Below are positions 49,501-63,625 of a DNA stretch of 64,000 bases, in pieces. Made by a program: the position numbers and the translations under genes. Every line of letters starts with the position of its first letter. Position 1 is the first letter of the stretch. This DNA is from Gymnogyps californianus (lineage: Eukaryota; Chordata; Aves; Accipitriformes; Cathartidae). Where the stretch lies: positions 14,163,437 to 14,227,436 of the forward strand of contig NC_059475.1 of NCBI RefSeq assembly GCF_018139145.2. The letters are read 5' to 3'. Under the pieces are notes generated by a model. That model did not search any database and was not told the DNA's origin. It saw nothing but the letters and a program-made list of their open reading frames with translations.

Positions 49501-52444
49501 TAATCAAGGGCAAAACTGAAGAACATAAAATCTTGTTTAAATCCAACCTTTAACAATACTACCTGACATCTGATGTTGACTTTTTAATATAAAAGTGCCT
49601 CAGAATTAACAGCAGCAATTTGAATACATGATGTAAGCAACTTCAGTTAAAGTATGTCACTCAGCTTCTTTGGTATTTAGCTAACCCCCTGGTACATAGC
49701 TTTTTTGTAATTTTTATATATCAGATAATGAAAGCAGTGTGTAGTGTTTTAAATCCCAAAGGTTGCAAGCATCTAGGAGACCTACATTTAGGAAACTACT
49801 ACATTGCAATAAGCCTTACAATAATTAAGTACTAAAAAACAGAGTGGCCAGGAATCATAAACTTTCAAACCATTATCAAGCACACATTGGTACTAAGCAG
49901 TAATTATTATGAATTTTAGAGTCTTTGTAATTAGCAGCACAGAGAAAAAGATTACAAATCAGCAAATTTTACAAATTAGCAAGTAAGTAAACAATAATAA
50001 AGGGTAATACAGGTACATGTTCACTTAATTTACTTAATTGTACTGTTTGTTCACTATGCTTTTTTCTCTAGCAATATTTTGGCATAATATTAACGTTTAA
50101 TAAATATTCTAATTCTAGTAAAGAAGACATTTTGAATATAGCAATACAAGTAATCAAGTAAAGATAGCATTGCAGTTTGTTGTAGATCAGCGCTAGTGAA
50201 TACTGTATCAGTGAAATTTATTATGCAATACCTATTCCTCTTGAAAAAAATTATTCGAATGCTAAGTAAATAAAAACCTCTGTAACTCAGCTCATGGCCA
50301 ATGTTATGCTAATAGTTATAATAAGATACATGCGTTTCATGTAACTTGCAATTGATATAACATTTCTTCCAAATGTAATTAGAATTCCATCAAGGTTGAA
50401 CTAGACAGATTTTCAGGTCTCAAAAAACCCTCAAGATTTTTTTCCATGCTTCCATAAACTCATACATAATTTAAACAATCACAACAGGAATCGTTATGGA
50501 ATGGTATAAATGATATTGCAAGTACATGATAAATAAGAAATCAGTTCATGATGTAAACTTAAACATAGTTCTTCACTGATACAGTGTTTGAGTTTGTTAT
50601 ATTAAGCATCAGTCATTGCTACCTAGTTATGACTAATTGAGCATAAGTGCAGAGATATCATAATGTAAACTTCTGGGTTTCATTAGTCAGCTCTGGTAAA
50701 ACCTATTGCTGTGTCCAGTTCGCTGTCTCTCAAGGTCCTTTCCTCTCAGGTTACTGTTAATTCAAACACAAAGACTCCAAAGCAACAAAAGAACCCTTCT
50801 AAATGTGTTGCTTTTGTTATTGCAGGTCAATTATTATTCTTTCACTGCAAGAAAGATCCAACAGGTGCACATGGCCGATTGTTTCTACATCATTACTTTG
50901 TACCCCAGTATGCTGGACATGTTTTAGCTATAAATAAGCACATAAAATTTAATCAGCTGAAGTTAATACACTTGCATTATCTAGATTCAGAATTTGTAAA
51001 ATTTCCATAGCATACCCTCATTTTTGCTTATGTAGTCAATTCAGACAGGTTGTTAATAATAGGGGAGACAGGCTTTTTATGACGGACTAGTCTTTGCTGC
51101 TTGGGTAAACCCCACAGAGATTAGCAGTATTTTCTAAAAGATCCTATTTATTCTTACTCATAAAGCCTATCACCTGACAAAAGTGAACATCTTGGAAATA
51201 TTTAAATACATTTTCACATCCAACTGTTCTTCCTCTTCTTACTGTAACATCATGCCTAAAGGTAATAGGCGCTAGTTTTGAGCACAAAAATAGCTGAGTT
51301 AAATGATCAAGCCACTTATCTCTTACTCGATCTTGTGAAGCTGCTGTCTGCTTTACCTACATTTGTTTGCCTTTGGTAACTAAATACAATCCCTCAATGT
51401 TTGTAAATAATCATGATGTATCATTATACCATACAGAGGAGACAAAAGCAGCAAACCCATCAGAGTTACAAAAATATTTCAAATCTTTAGTTGGTGTGCA
51501 GTTTCTGATGTGGTAAATTCAGGCTCTGAGTTGTCTTAAGCCCAAAGCACACAATGGGTACTGCTTTCGATAAACTGTGAATGGTGAAAGGGAGCGGGAG
51601 CTTCAGCTAAGATGCTAAGAGCAGGCTGATAAATTACTGCAATTGTACGCAGTATTGATTATGAATGCTAAACAGTCCTATTGCATTATATGAGGAAGAA
51701 AAGTAGCTTTTAGCTAAAAAAGTAGACTTAAATAGGAAAGATTACTGAGACAAGTTGTTTGAAATTGCAACGCTCGCTGCATGTCATGACTTCCTGGACA
51801 ACATAGAAGGCTCAGGTTATGTATGATGAAAAACTTGGTCTTTACAACTAATAAAAATAAAATTAACCTAAGAAATGCTGGTGCCATGCTTAGGTTTTAG
51901 AGGACAGACATAAAACACATAAATTTATCATCTTAAAACCAGACAATTTCTGTCTCCTACCACAATTTATTCCTGTCTGCTTTTTTACTCAGATGAATTC
52001 CTTCTGTGGTTAGAATGACAAAATACTTCCACATTAATGAGCTAATTAGCTCAATTGCATAATTTTGCTATTTTTTTAATCTCATGTTGACTCTCCAGAA
52101 GAAATAGTTACTAAGTCACAATTACAGGATTCTGTTACATTTGTCCTTCTTTTGGGGGAGGGGGTGGGGAGGAGTTACATTTACATGTTCTGGAGATTTG
52201 CTTACATAGACTGTCTTATTAGACCATCATTACTTTGAATGCTAAAATGAAATTAATCTCCAAACATTTTAGAAGTCAAGATAATGATATATCTTTGATA
52301 TATCTTATAATCTTTGAATGCGTAATATTGCAGATAATAATTTTTTTTTATTCAAGAGGTAAGATATTGTACATATTTCCACATATTTTCTGTCAAAGCA
52401 CTATTATTCAGACATCTGCAGCCTGATACTTCAAGTCAAAGGTT

Positions 52445-52502
52445 TGACTTTATTTAATTAGTTTTATTAGTTTTATTTGTTTTATTTAAGTTTTATTTAA
52501 TT
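52445..52502. repeat. Imperfect 9-10-bp TTTTATTAG-type tandem repeat
   Basis: Five degenerate copies of GTTTTATTTA or GTTTTATTAG in intergenic DNA. Confidence 0.7.
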
Positions 52503-55354
52503 GTGAACAAAACAAATAGTGAATACGTTAATACTATTTTCTTCTAGGTCCAAGCTTTTACAATACTTACCATAAGAAAGCATGAAGTATGATGAACTTC
52601 TGAACACATTAAGGCCTACAAGGGTTTCATCCACAAAACTGAATGAAATAATACAGCCAAACAAAATAGTTGATATTATTCTCAAGCATGTGCTGAAACA
52701 CAGGCCAGACCCTGAAGGGGTATAACTCAGCACGATTTCTTTGCTGGGTTATTTTATGCCTGCTGACAATATAATGTAATTTTAGCAATTTAACGGAATT
52801 TAAATGAATGTTAATTAACAAGGACCTGTCTTAATGATTTAGGGTCAATAAAATGGGTATCCGAAAGACATGGCAATGAGAGAAGCTGTCTGATTGATTC
52901 AGCTCACTTTTTTTTCCCCTCTGCCTCCCAATAAATGACCTGACTTGGACTGATTTTGATCTTTTTCAGAATATATTTATGCATCTGATGCTCATGTATT
53001 AAGTCAGACTTCTCTGAAAAACCAAACCAGCTCCCTAGTTAGATTTAATCTTTAGCACTATTAATGAGCAGAGTCCATAAAATACCTCTATTTCAATTCA
53101 AGACAGAAATTTCAATTAGCAAGTTAAGGACTGAATTGCCATCGAAATATTAGTATGTATTCTTAAGTTTAATGCTATTTCACTGAAGGTGTAGATTTTG
53201 TAATAAAAAATGATTCAGCATAAAGTAAACTTTTTATAGAGAGATGCTACGTATGAAGAAAGTCACCTATTCTCTGTTTTATTATTAATCTTCAGTTTTG
53301 CTTACACCATAGGATGACAAATTGTACTCCAATAATCAGCTTTGAAAAAGTGAAATCTGGCAAAAATTTCACATTTGACAAATTCCTGCATTTTTATTAT
53401 CAAAAAATTAAACTATCCCGCTATTCTCCAAATAAGCTCATGTAAAAAAATCAGTACCATATATAATTACACAGTGCTCTCATATCTTAAAGCCAGAATT
53501 TTGACAGCTATTTGTTGAACTTGATAGCCCATTATCTTTATTTTTATTAGGAAATAAGCATCCAAATTCGTGGTACCTTGGGGAAAAAATTCAGCCAAAG
53601 ACATCCTCATTTATTTAAATGGATAATTTCTAAACAACTTCTCAAATATTTTAATTTATACATTATATATTGCATAAAAATGATGTTTTAAAAAGTTATG
53701 CAATTTCATTAAAACTTTCCATAAAGCTAATATGAAGCGTTAGACTATTCATGTATTTGAAGGAATACAAAGATTATACGTGGCCTGACTATTGAAATCA
53801 CATCAGCATCAATAGATTCTGCTTGTAAAACATTAAAAATCAATGTCTGTTGACAATTTCACCTTTAAAGTGAGAGCTAGGGCATGATCAAAATACATTT
53901 CAGCTGTAGAGGTGCACATCATTACATGCTTATCTGGAGATGCACATGTTGGTCCCTTTCAGAAGAGTCCAGGTTTGTTCAGATGAGGAGGCTGATTGCT
54001 TAGATTTAAAAAATATAGTAGTAGAAGCATCTGGATACAGTAGCAGAAGCCAGCATGCTGCTGCTTCTCTTCATAAAAACAAAAATGTGGGCACCAGAAA
54101 AAACTTGAGAGACCAGATAAAGATTTGTGTCCTAGTTTCTAAAGAGTTAGTGTTTAATTACGTTAATAGAATATTTCTGCTACTCACTGATTGTTCCTCA
54201 AAGTTTGTCGCTGCTTAGCTACAGCTTGGATCATCGCACCGATATTTTCCTTTGCCAGAAATGGGAAATCTCACCTAACAATGGCGTATCATAGCAGCTC
54301 CATCTTTCTAGTGCTATCACCCACGCTTTTTAAACTGACAAGTGCTATATCCACTACAGACATCTTATCATACAAGGAACAACTTCTTTCCACTACTCCT
54401 TTCCAGTTTTCTTTCGCATGTGCCTGTTTTTGCCAAATTAAACTAAAAGATGTAATTTGTAGTAACTTGATCTTTGCTGCCACATGATGAAGATCAAAAT
54501 GTTGTGACTTACCTTTGAAACTGACTGCTTTGCTTAATGTGGAATGCAACTGGATCTCTCTTTCCTGCCCTTAGACATGACAAATACATTAACAACACCT
54601 TATTGCAAGCATACTGACATCATGCATAGTGAATACACTTGCACAAGAAGCTTCTTTTACCTGTATTTTTTAAATTCCCTTAGTAACTACATCTCGGTAT
54701 CCTTCAGTTGCTTGTTTCCATTATGTCTGGTTGCCTATGAACCACAGATCTCTCTAGGCCTTTAGTGCTGAAGACATATGAACATCTTGGCAGTTGGTAT
54801 CATGGCCTGCTTCTAAAGGATAGCACATTACACAGATAAATATGAGATCATCCAAGCAGCTCTAGTTGCTAGCTGCAGCACGTTTCTACAGTTTACCAAA
54901 CAGAGCAGCCACAGTGTTTGCCACAATACAAAATCAGAAAGATAATACATAATACTGGTGTTTCTCCAAACAGTTATTCAAGTTTGGTTAAGACTTTTGA
55001 TTTCCCTAAGTGAACCACACTTGTATGGGTTTTCTGGAGGTGTAATATTTCTTTTGTTTGTTGGCCTTTTTTTGCTAACTGATTATGGCTGTAATAATGC
55101 CATTTCTTTATTTATTCAAGCATTTGATGTAAAACTCATAACAAAGTTGAGGTACACGCAGTTACTGCCTGCATCATCTTAACTGTCTTTATATTAATTT
55201 ACAAATTAATTTCTCAAACTGTAATATTCTAAGAAAAAATAATGAAAAACATGGTATTCAGACATTACCTTCCTCATGGACATGAATGAAAGAAAAGCAG
55301 CAAATGCAGTAACTTATTAACTCAGAGCTCCAACACATGTCCTCTGTTCCCACC

Positions 55355-55373
55355 TTTTTTTTTTTTTTTTTTT
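55355..55373. repeat. T19 homopolymer
   Basis: Nineteen thymines in the intergenic region. Confidence 0.9.
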
Positions 55374-57049
55374 AACATACGCTCTACACTACACCAGTAG
55401 TCAGGTAGTAGAATATTGTTCCCTGAACAAGGCATCAATTTACCCATTCTTCAATAATACACAAGAATTTCTACGCAAATGATCCCAGATTATGATTAGA
55501 AAGCCAAGCTATTTAAACCATGTAGCTGGTTTAAATTTCTTTTGTTTCCAATTTCAAAGAACACTTTGTTTAAAGAACTTGATTACATCTAAGTCCAATA
55601 TAAAAAATGAATCTCAAATAGAACAGATGCATTTTGGCCAAGATAAAGTTCAGTCCTCAGGAAAGCTGTCAATCATATCTGAGACAATTTTGTCACAGAA
55701 ATACACAAAAAGGAGAATCTAGAAAGCATTGATGTGTCTCATCATTTCCTGAAATATCACCCTGTGAAAGTTTCCAAGTTAGGCATCATATTGTTAATCT
55801 CTTTCCCCATGTAAAAAGGGCAAGGATTACAGTCAGGGCACAATTACATACAATAATAATTAGATCTAATTATTATTACTTTGATAAATACAGTATGGAA
55901 GGCATGAAGAGAAACTTTAAAGAGGACTTCCTAGAATTTGATTAACCTTTCTGTGCCGATACAAGAGAAAGCACAAAATGGTTTTCTGAAGTGAAGAGCT
56001 GGGCAACTGTGTCCAAAGTTATTAAACAGATGCAAAAGTTGTCCACATGGTGACAAACTGATTGCAATCGCAGGACTCAATTAGGAAGGAATAATCAAAT
56101 GTTTGTATGTGATGTGTCTGAAGAACAGGAGACAACAAAGGTACTTTGAGGTGAAAACCACAGCAATTTTGAACAAAACTGATCCCTGTGCACACCAAGA
56201 TTACAGGGCACACAATAGCCAGGGCATTGACAAAAAATAAATATTGGGCAGTGCAAACAGAAGGGAATGATTAAAACTTAGAAATATTCAAGTGGATGTG
56301 GTAAGATTTAGACATGTTCTGGATGTGTGGGTCAAAGGAGAGAAACAGGCCAAAGAAGATGCCAAGATTACAGCCTTGAGTGAAGAGAGTCATGGTTATA
56401 TTCTCTGTTCTTTCTAGTTACTCTGTTTTGGAACAAAGAACAGACAATGGAAACAATAACTCAGTATTTTGAAATATTATAGCCCAATTTTCATTTAGAA
56501 CCTTACCAAATAGCAACAGAAGACATTTGTTTTTATGTTGAGGCCATAGTAGCAATAGTCACTGTTACATAGGTGCAAGTATTCTATCATATGGTACCTT
56601 AAGAATCAACCAAAATCACTAAACTACGTATCTTCTTTTGTTAGTGAAACTGAAAGATGACAACAAAAAGTACATTACTCTGAAATCAATTTCTTCATTC
56701 CAATTTAAATGAAACACTTTATATTTTTCTGTATTTGTTTAAGGAATAGTAAATGAAAAGGTATTTCTTTATTCTAAAAATTATTCTGTCACAAGGAGAA
56801 ATTTAGTTAACGCTCTTCTAGTTTATGACAGATGATAAACCAAGTTTTCTTTATACTGAAATTTTTCATTATTAGATTGTAAACTCCTCAGGACAGAGAC
56901 CTGGAATATGCTAGGAAGAGTATTGTTAGGCAACAGAGATGCTACTAAAGAACAACTATATTCCTATTACATTTTGGAATGAATTGCGTATACATTTCTT
57001 CAGGGTGTTTTTGCACAGACATACCACTGAAATAAAAGCTAATTAATTC

Positions 57050-58000
57050 ATGATAAATGATCTGAAAACAAATAAATAGGTGGTGAAGTATGCTGTTGAT
57101 ACTAAGTTACTGAGGGTAGTAGAGAGCTGGCTGAGGGAATCTGCACACAGCCTCACAATCCTGATTGCATAGGCAGGTGAAATTTAATGTAGATAACCAT
57201 AACGTAAACACAGAAAAAAATCCTATCCTTACCTATAAAACTATCTAGTGGATGCAGATGTTAACAGTCAGAAAATAGATCCTGGGATCTACATAGTTAA
57301 TGCTACGAAAACAATGTTCAATGTTTGTTCAATGTTCAACAGAACAACATTCAACAATGCTCAGTTTATCTGCTTTCCCACTTCCCTAACAAAGCAAAAC
57401 AAATAAATGACAGGAATTATAAGGAAAGAACTGGATAGTGACATGAAAACCATTATTTTGACTGCTCTTGTGACTTGAATACCGTGTGTAACTCCTGGTC
57501 TCCTCATGTCCAAAAGCATATAGTAGTGCTCCAAAAAAAAAAAAAAAGAGAGAGATTAATAGTAACATGCAAAAAAATCAAATAGACTAAAACTGTTCAG
57601 CTTGGAGAACACAAGACTGAGGAAAGATATAAAATCATGAGTTGAAGAGAGAAGGTGACTAGAAAGCAACTGTTCATTGTTTCTACCAAAATTAGAAGAA
57701 TACCAACTAAGACAGATAGGAAACTTGAAAAAAACAAAACCACATTTCACACAATGCATAAAGTTGCATTGAGCAAGGACCTCTTCCTGTAGTACACTGC
57801 AGATGCCAAAAGCCTATGTGATTGGGCAAATTTGTGGAATAAAAAGCTACTGAGAACTGTTAAAAATAAGACACCACTTCTGATTCAGAAAGTGCTAAAG
57901 CCACAGATGGTTGCATTCAGGGTATTAAGGGATCACATGATGTCTGATCTCTGTACTCTTCCTTAGGCACTTTCTAGCATCCACTGCTACAGACATACAC
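57050..58000 (+). mobile_element. Ancient CR1/L3-like LINE remnant
   Basis: A long but heavily decayed plus-strand copy. Recognisable blocks in the expected order are GATACTAAGTTACTGAGGG, AATCCTATCCTTACC, CTTGGAGAACACAAGACTGAGG, then ATAAAATCATGAGTTGA, TTGTGGAATAAAAAGC and a terminal GCATCCACTGCTACAGACA. These match the order of amniote CR1 ORF2 and 3' UTR as I recall it. An A15-GA run (57533-57554) interrupts it. No coding capacity remains. Confidence 0.6.
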
Positions 58001-59346
58001 ACTCAAATATGATGTTTTAATGAAGACTACCCTATCTAATTATTTCTGGAATGCATTTATTTATAGCTGAATTCAAGGGAATCAAAAAATAAAGGATATG
58101 CATAATAGCAAGATACATCTCAGCCTTGAAAACATTTACATATATACTTGATTGTGGTCCAATTGATATCATTAACATACGAATAGAAGTAAATGAAAGA
58201 ATATAATCTCCAAAGGAATATCACATTTTCTCTTTTGAAAACTTTTTAACATGGATTCTGTACCATCATATTGGTACTAAGTGTACCAAGTCAGGACAGA
58301 ATTTCTTTTTCTTTTTTGGGAAAGAGTGTAGGAGTATTTCTAACAGAGGAAGGTGTACGACAGTCTTAAAATTCCATCAATTTGATCTGCCTTTTGAAAA
58401 ACAAATGATTACTTATTTCCATCTTATGTACAGAAGTTACTTTGTTTGTCACTGCATATTGTATTTTCTGTCAGTAATCATGCTGGACGACTTCTGCATA
58501 TTGTGAACTTTTAGGCCTGTATCCTGCAACAGCACTTCCTGCTACACCACAGCTTCCCCAAAGCAACTGCTACTCGAGTGCTATTCAAATGTAGCAAATC
58601 ACAAGCAAAGGCACCAAGAAGAATTCCATGTTGCAATAAGCAAGCAAAAAGTGCAATCACCCACTTACCTGATCTGATTTCTAAACCAATTTAAGTAAAG
58701 CAGTAGAATATTATGTGGAAACATGGCTCAAAGGACATTTATTTGAGGTAAATAAAAGGTAAAGATGCACAGTTATAACTTCAAAAGTGGTAAGCAGCTA
58801 CTCTTCCAGAAACAAACAAACAGGATTAATGAGCAACGGCATTACTCAAAATCCCATTAGCTGCCTATTTTCACTTACAGCAGTCTACACACTTTTAATA
58901 GTCTGGGCCAAAATGATTATTTTGGTCCATTCCAAAGGGATTAGCTGTGCAAATAATCAAACCTGGTCGAGCAATGCGGTCTAATCTTTAACTTAGTTAA
59001 CAAAGACTGAAAAAAAAAGCGTAGAAAATTACTCTAATCCATACTTACTTTTCAGGTGTCAAAAAAAAAAAGAAAGGGATGGTCCTTAAAGGGAAAATAC
59101 TTCGATACTCTTTGTGTGCTTTAAAGCCCGTACTAGCAACTTTTCCGTGGTATCTCAAAACAAAAAGACAAGATAAAAAAGAAAGTTAAACCAACTCAGC
59201 GTTTCTGTCCCTAAATCGCTTGACCAGATGTCCCTTCCCGCCGCTGCGGCGCGGTGGCGAGGGCGGTGCGCTGCCGCCCGGGCTCGGAGGGGCCCGGCCC
59301 GCTCCCCACACGCTCCCCCGCGGCGGCGGCTGACTGTCGCGCGGGC

Positions 59347-59354
59347 TATATATA
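59347..59354 (+). promoter_or_regulatory. Possible TATA box of PDE3B
   Basis: TATATATA stands out in otherwise CpG-rich DNA, just after GCGCGGGC. The placement is suitable for a focused promoter, but this is inferred from sequence only. Confidence 0.4.
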
Positions 59355-59881
59355 CATTTTCAAAAAGATCTCGTTCATACACACGGAAAGCGCCGTTCCC
59401 CGGGGCCCGGGCGCCGCGGGATTCCTCCGCTGGCTGCGGCGGGTGCCGCTGCGGGGGCGATCGGGACGCCCGGGCCGGAGCCCCGCCTGTCACCTCTGGG
59501 CAGGCAGCCGCCGGGCACGGGGCGGCGGGAAGGAACCGGCGGCTCGCGCCGGGCGTGGAGCGCGAGCGCGCCTCCCCCTCCGCCCCCGCTACCGTGCGGC
59601 CGTTAGCGCGTGGCAGTTAGCGCGCAACCGCTCCCGCGGCGCGTGCCGCCGCAGCGGCTTCCGCGCGCGCCGTGTGCAGCGGCGTGAGGCAAGGCGGGCG
59701 GGCCGCCGGCCGGGGGCTGTTCCTCGCCTCACTCCCACCCCCGCCGGGGCTTCGCCGGCAGCAGCGGCTGCCGGCGAGCGCTGGGAGGCGACAGCGAGTC
59801 CCTGCCGCTGGATCCGCTCGGGGAAAGCGAACGAGCGAGCGAGACTTTTACCTTTTCTCTCTTTTCCCGTCTTTACCCACC

Positions 59882-59944
59882 ATGCTGCGGACGCCGCTGC
59901 CCGCGGAGGAGAGGCGCCAGGCTGAGCCACCGCTTTTCTCCTGA
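59882..59944 (+). CDS. Upstream ORF 1 of PDE3B (20 codons)
   Basis: A short ORF in the predicted PDE3B 5' leader. Its ATG sits in CCCACCATGC, with adenine at -3, so initiation there should be efficient. It ends TGA at 59942-59944, 85 bases before the main ATG and in a different frame. If transcription starts upstream of it, it should reduce PDE3B translation or make it conditional. A peptide function is not implied. Confidence 0.35.
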   Translation: MLRTPLPAEERRQAEPPLFS

Positions 59945-59948
59945 GGAC

Positions 59949-59978
59949 ATGAGGGAGGCGCGGCCGGGCCGGAGCTAG
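59949..59978 (+). CDS. Upstream ORF 2 of PDE3B (9 codons)
   Basis: ATG in GGACATGA (guanine at -3), stopping at TAG 59976-59978, four bases after uORF 1 ends and 51 bases before the main start. The short spacing would disfavour reinitiation at the main ATG. Confidence 0.3.
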   Translation: MREARPGRS

Positions 59979-61205
<1,227 letters not shown>

Positions 61206-62973
61206 TAGCAAGTTTCTCAGCTCGGTTCTGCAGACTCGATATAATCCTTTATGTCTGTATAGAAGCTAAATGATCATAATGTATTTGCTATAGGACAGAA
61301 GGCTCGCTCGCTTTTCGTAGGATCTTAAATATTAAAAAGTAGTTCTTATTGATTAAAACAAAACCCCAAACCAAACATCTTCAGCTGCCAGCTACCTTGT
61401 TATTTTGATTGTTTCTTTTCCAAAGCCCACCACCTCCTCCGCTTCTGGCAGACTTTACGAGAGAAAGAAACCACAGATTTCTAGCTGCTCGGCACTTCTG
61501 GTTCTTCGCGCTTTCTATCGACAAAATGATTGCCAAGTGCTAAAGAAATATCAGGTTTTGAGGGATATTATTTATCAACTGTTGGCGTTGAATGGCAGCT
61601 GTCCTTCTGCCTTGCAGATTACTGTTTCTTCTTTCTCTCTCTCCCTCTCATCCTCGCTCCACATAAGTTAACATTAGGTTTGGGTTGATGGGATTTAAGA
61701 AACTTCTTTTTACTGAAGAGAGAGCTGTTCAGTAGAGTCTGGAGGGATGCCCGAAACGCTCAGTTTTCTTGAATGGAACTCTGTTGGTTTCTACCTCCCG
61801 GAAAACTTTTCAATGAGTCTTGTTTTTTGTAGCGCAAAGCCCCGTGTGGGGGAGGAGTTTGTTTTTTATTTGGGAACTTGCACGTGAACTGCAGGAACAT
61901 CGAGTTGTGTTGCCGGTGGAACTGGCCCGAGGCTGCTGCAAGTGGATTATCAGCCCGTTATAGGAGGGAGAATAAGGGGAGTATATTTAATAAACGTGCA
62001 ACTGAACAGTTTCTGGGAAGTGATTGTTGCTGCAGAAACCCCCATCTACTACTGTTGTGGCTGAAATTCATGGATGCTAAATGAAATTTTCTAATTTTGC
62101 TTTGATATGTATTCCGTAATGCACTTCTTGTGATTGACTATGAAACAGGTCTGAGGAAATACGAGGTGAATCTGAAATGGTGGAGTAGTTTTCGAGCATT
62201 TCTTTCCCTGCATTTGCACAATAGAATAATGCAGCGGTAATTGTTTTTGCATAAAAGGTTAAAATGCAAGTATACTGTAACAGGCTTCAGAATTAACTCA
62301 TTCAATAATTTTCAAATTATCTAATGCATACTATGAAAGAAACATTAAAATATTGTACTAGCAGTTAAGATATGTAGGGAATATTGTATAATAATTTACT
62401 TTCTCTGTTCCTTTCTGGATAGTAAATGCTCTCTTTTTCTGTCACATTTGTCTGCAGTACAAAAACCTCAGAAAATGTGGTTTCACTAACCTTTCTAGAT
62501 GATAGAAGGTATTTGTTCTTATGCAAGTTACTAAATGCTTCCTTTGATATTCGGCTCACTTCCTAAAGGCATGCGTGTATTTCAAGTTAAGGCATTTATT
62601 ATTCTTTAAGTAACATCATAAATGTCAACCATAACTAAATACGTAGAATTTATTGGCAGTACTTAAATCATACGTGTTCATAATAAAATGTAACTGTTTG
62701 GTAGACTTCCAGAATTTGATATCTTTGTTATCACTAGAAGTGAACAGAAACAACAAAGAGATCTGAAGTTCTTTATTTTCCTAATAGTCTATTATGCTTT
62801 ACAATAAATATTTGTGCTTTATTAAGCACAGTTTAAATGGGATTCATAGATATATGTTCTGTGCAGTATTTTATATGTGATTTTATAAGGATAACACAGG
62901 TTAAATCCTCTGATCTCCTGTCTGACTTGGAGGGAGATCAGACATTGCAGAGCCGATAAAACATCAATTGTTT

Positions 62974-62994
62974 GGGCGTGGGGGGGAGGGGGGG
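62974..62994 (+). repeat. G-rich tract with quadruplex potential
   Basis: GGG, then a run of seven G, A, and another run of seven G inside PDE3B intron 1. The long runs can be split into four G-triplets, so a quadruplex could form on the coding strand. Confidence 0.5.
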
Positions 62995-63379
62995 AAGTAA
63001 GCCCATAATGTGTGACTTTATTTGAATAAACACTACAAGGTTTTTATATTGCTTCCTTGAAACAGAAGGAATCTATGCACTTAATACTTTTCAGAGAGCA
63101 TTTATTATGTGAATTTTCTTTAAGGACTGATTGCATGTTTTGCAGATCTTCATAAAATACTACAATGATTATTTTCCAATATTAATATTTTAAGAGTGAG
63201 TTTAATGAGCATTGTTAGAAAGATCAATGGAGTACAAGGAATGTGCTGCAGGTCCACCATGACAGGAATACTCTGATGAATGAGAGCTAAGTTGCTATTG
63301 TGATTCCATTAGATGTATTTTGTATGATTGTTATGAACCTCTTGTATTTAGAGGTTTGCATGAACCTTTGCAAGCAGAG

Positions 63380-63418
63380 GCACATAAGAACAACATAAGA
63401 ACAACACATAAGAACAGG
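63380..63418. repeat. ACATAAGAAC direct repeat, 3 copies
   Basis: Three copies of ACATAAGAAC separated by AAC or AAC-like spacers, directly before the CR1 tail. Confidence 0.75.
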
Positions 63419-63427
63419 CAGATGTAT

Positions 63428-63625
63428 CGAATCATAGAATACCAGGTTGGAAGGGACCTCAAGGATCGTGTGGTCCAACCTTTCTTGGCAAAAGCACGGT
63501 CTAGACACCCTATCCAGCTGAATCTTAAAAGTGTCCAATGTTGGGGAATCCACCACTTCCCTGGGGAGATTATTCCAATGGCTGATTGTCCTCTTTGTGA
63601 AAAGTTTTCCTCTTGTGTAGTTTTT
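63428..63625 (-). mobile_element. CR1 LINE 3' region, minus orientation
   Basis: The reverse complement of a CR1 3' end: AATCATAGAAT, then GGTTGGAAGGGACCTCAAGG, a GGTCCAACC block, then TTGGGGAATCCACCACTTCC and GGGGAGATTATTCCAATGG. It is about 200 bases, 5'-truncated and antisense to PDE3B in intron 1. Confidence 0.93.

Larger units (their letters stand above)
35990..59220. other. AT-rich intergenic region between PSMA1 and PDE3B
   Basis: About 23 kb between two divergently transcribed genes. I found no exon of a known gene. Contents recognised: a GC-richer patch at 38240-38460, decayed CR1 pieces near 39.5-39.8 and 57.05-58.0 kb, homopolymer runs at 43.47, 55.36 and 57.53 kb, a TTTTATT-type repeat at 52.45 kb, and palindromic sites at 37.9, 52.04 and 55.86 kb. 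The stretch at about 46.5-47.8 kb looks less AT-rich than its surroundings, but I cannot assign it. Open frames above 60 codons here lack family resemblance. Confidence 0.6.

Noticed and set aside
36000..59000. Search for the alternative upstream PSMA1 first exon
   Set aside because: Checked minus-strand ATGCAGCT-type starts (for example near 41.03 and 42.91 kb). None continues with the expected short peptide and a donor.
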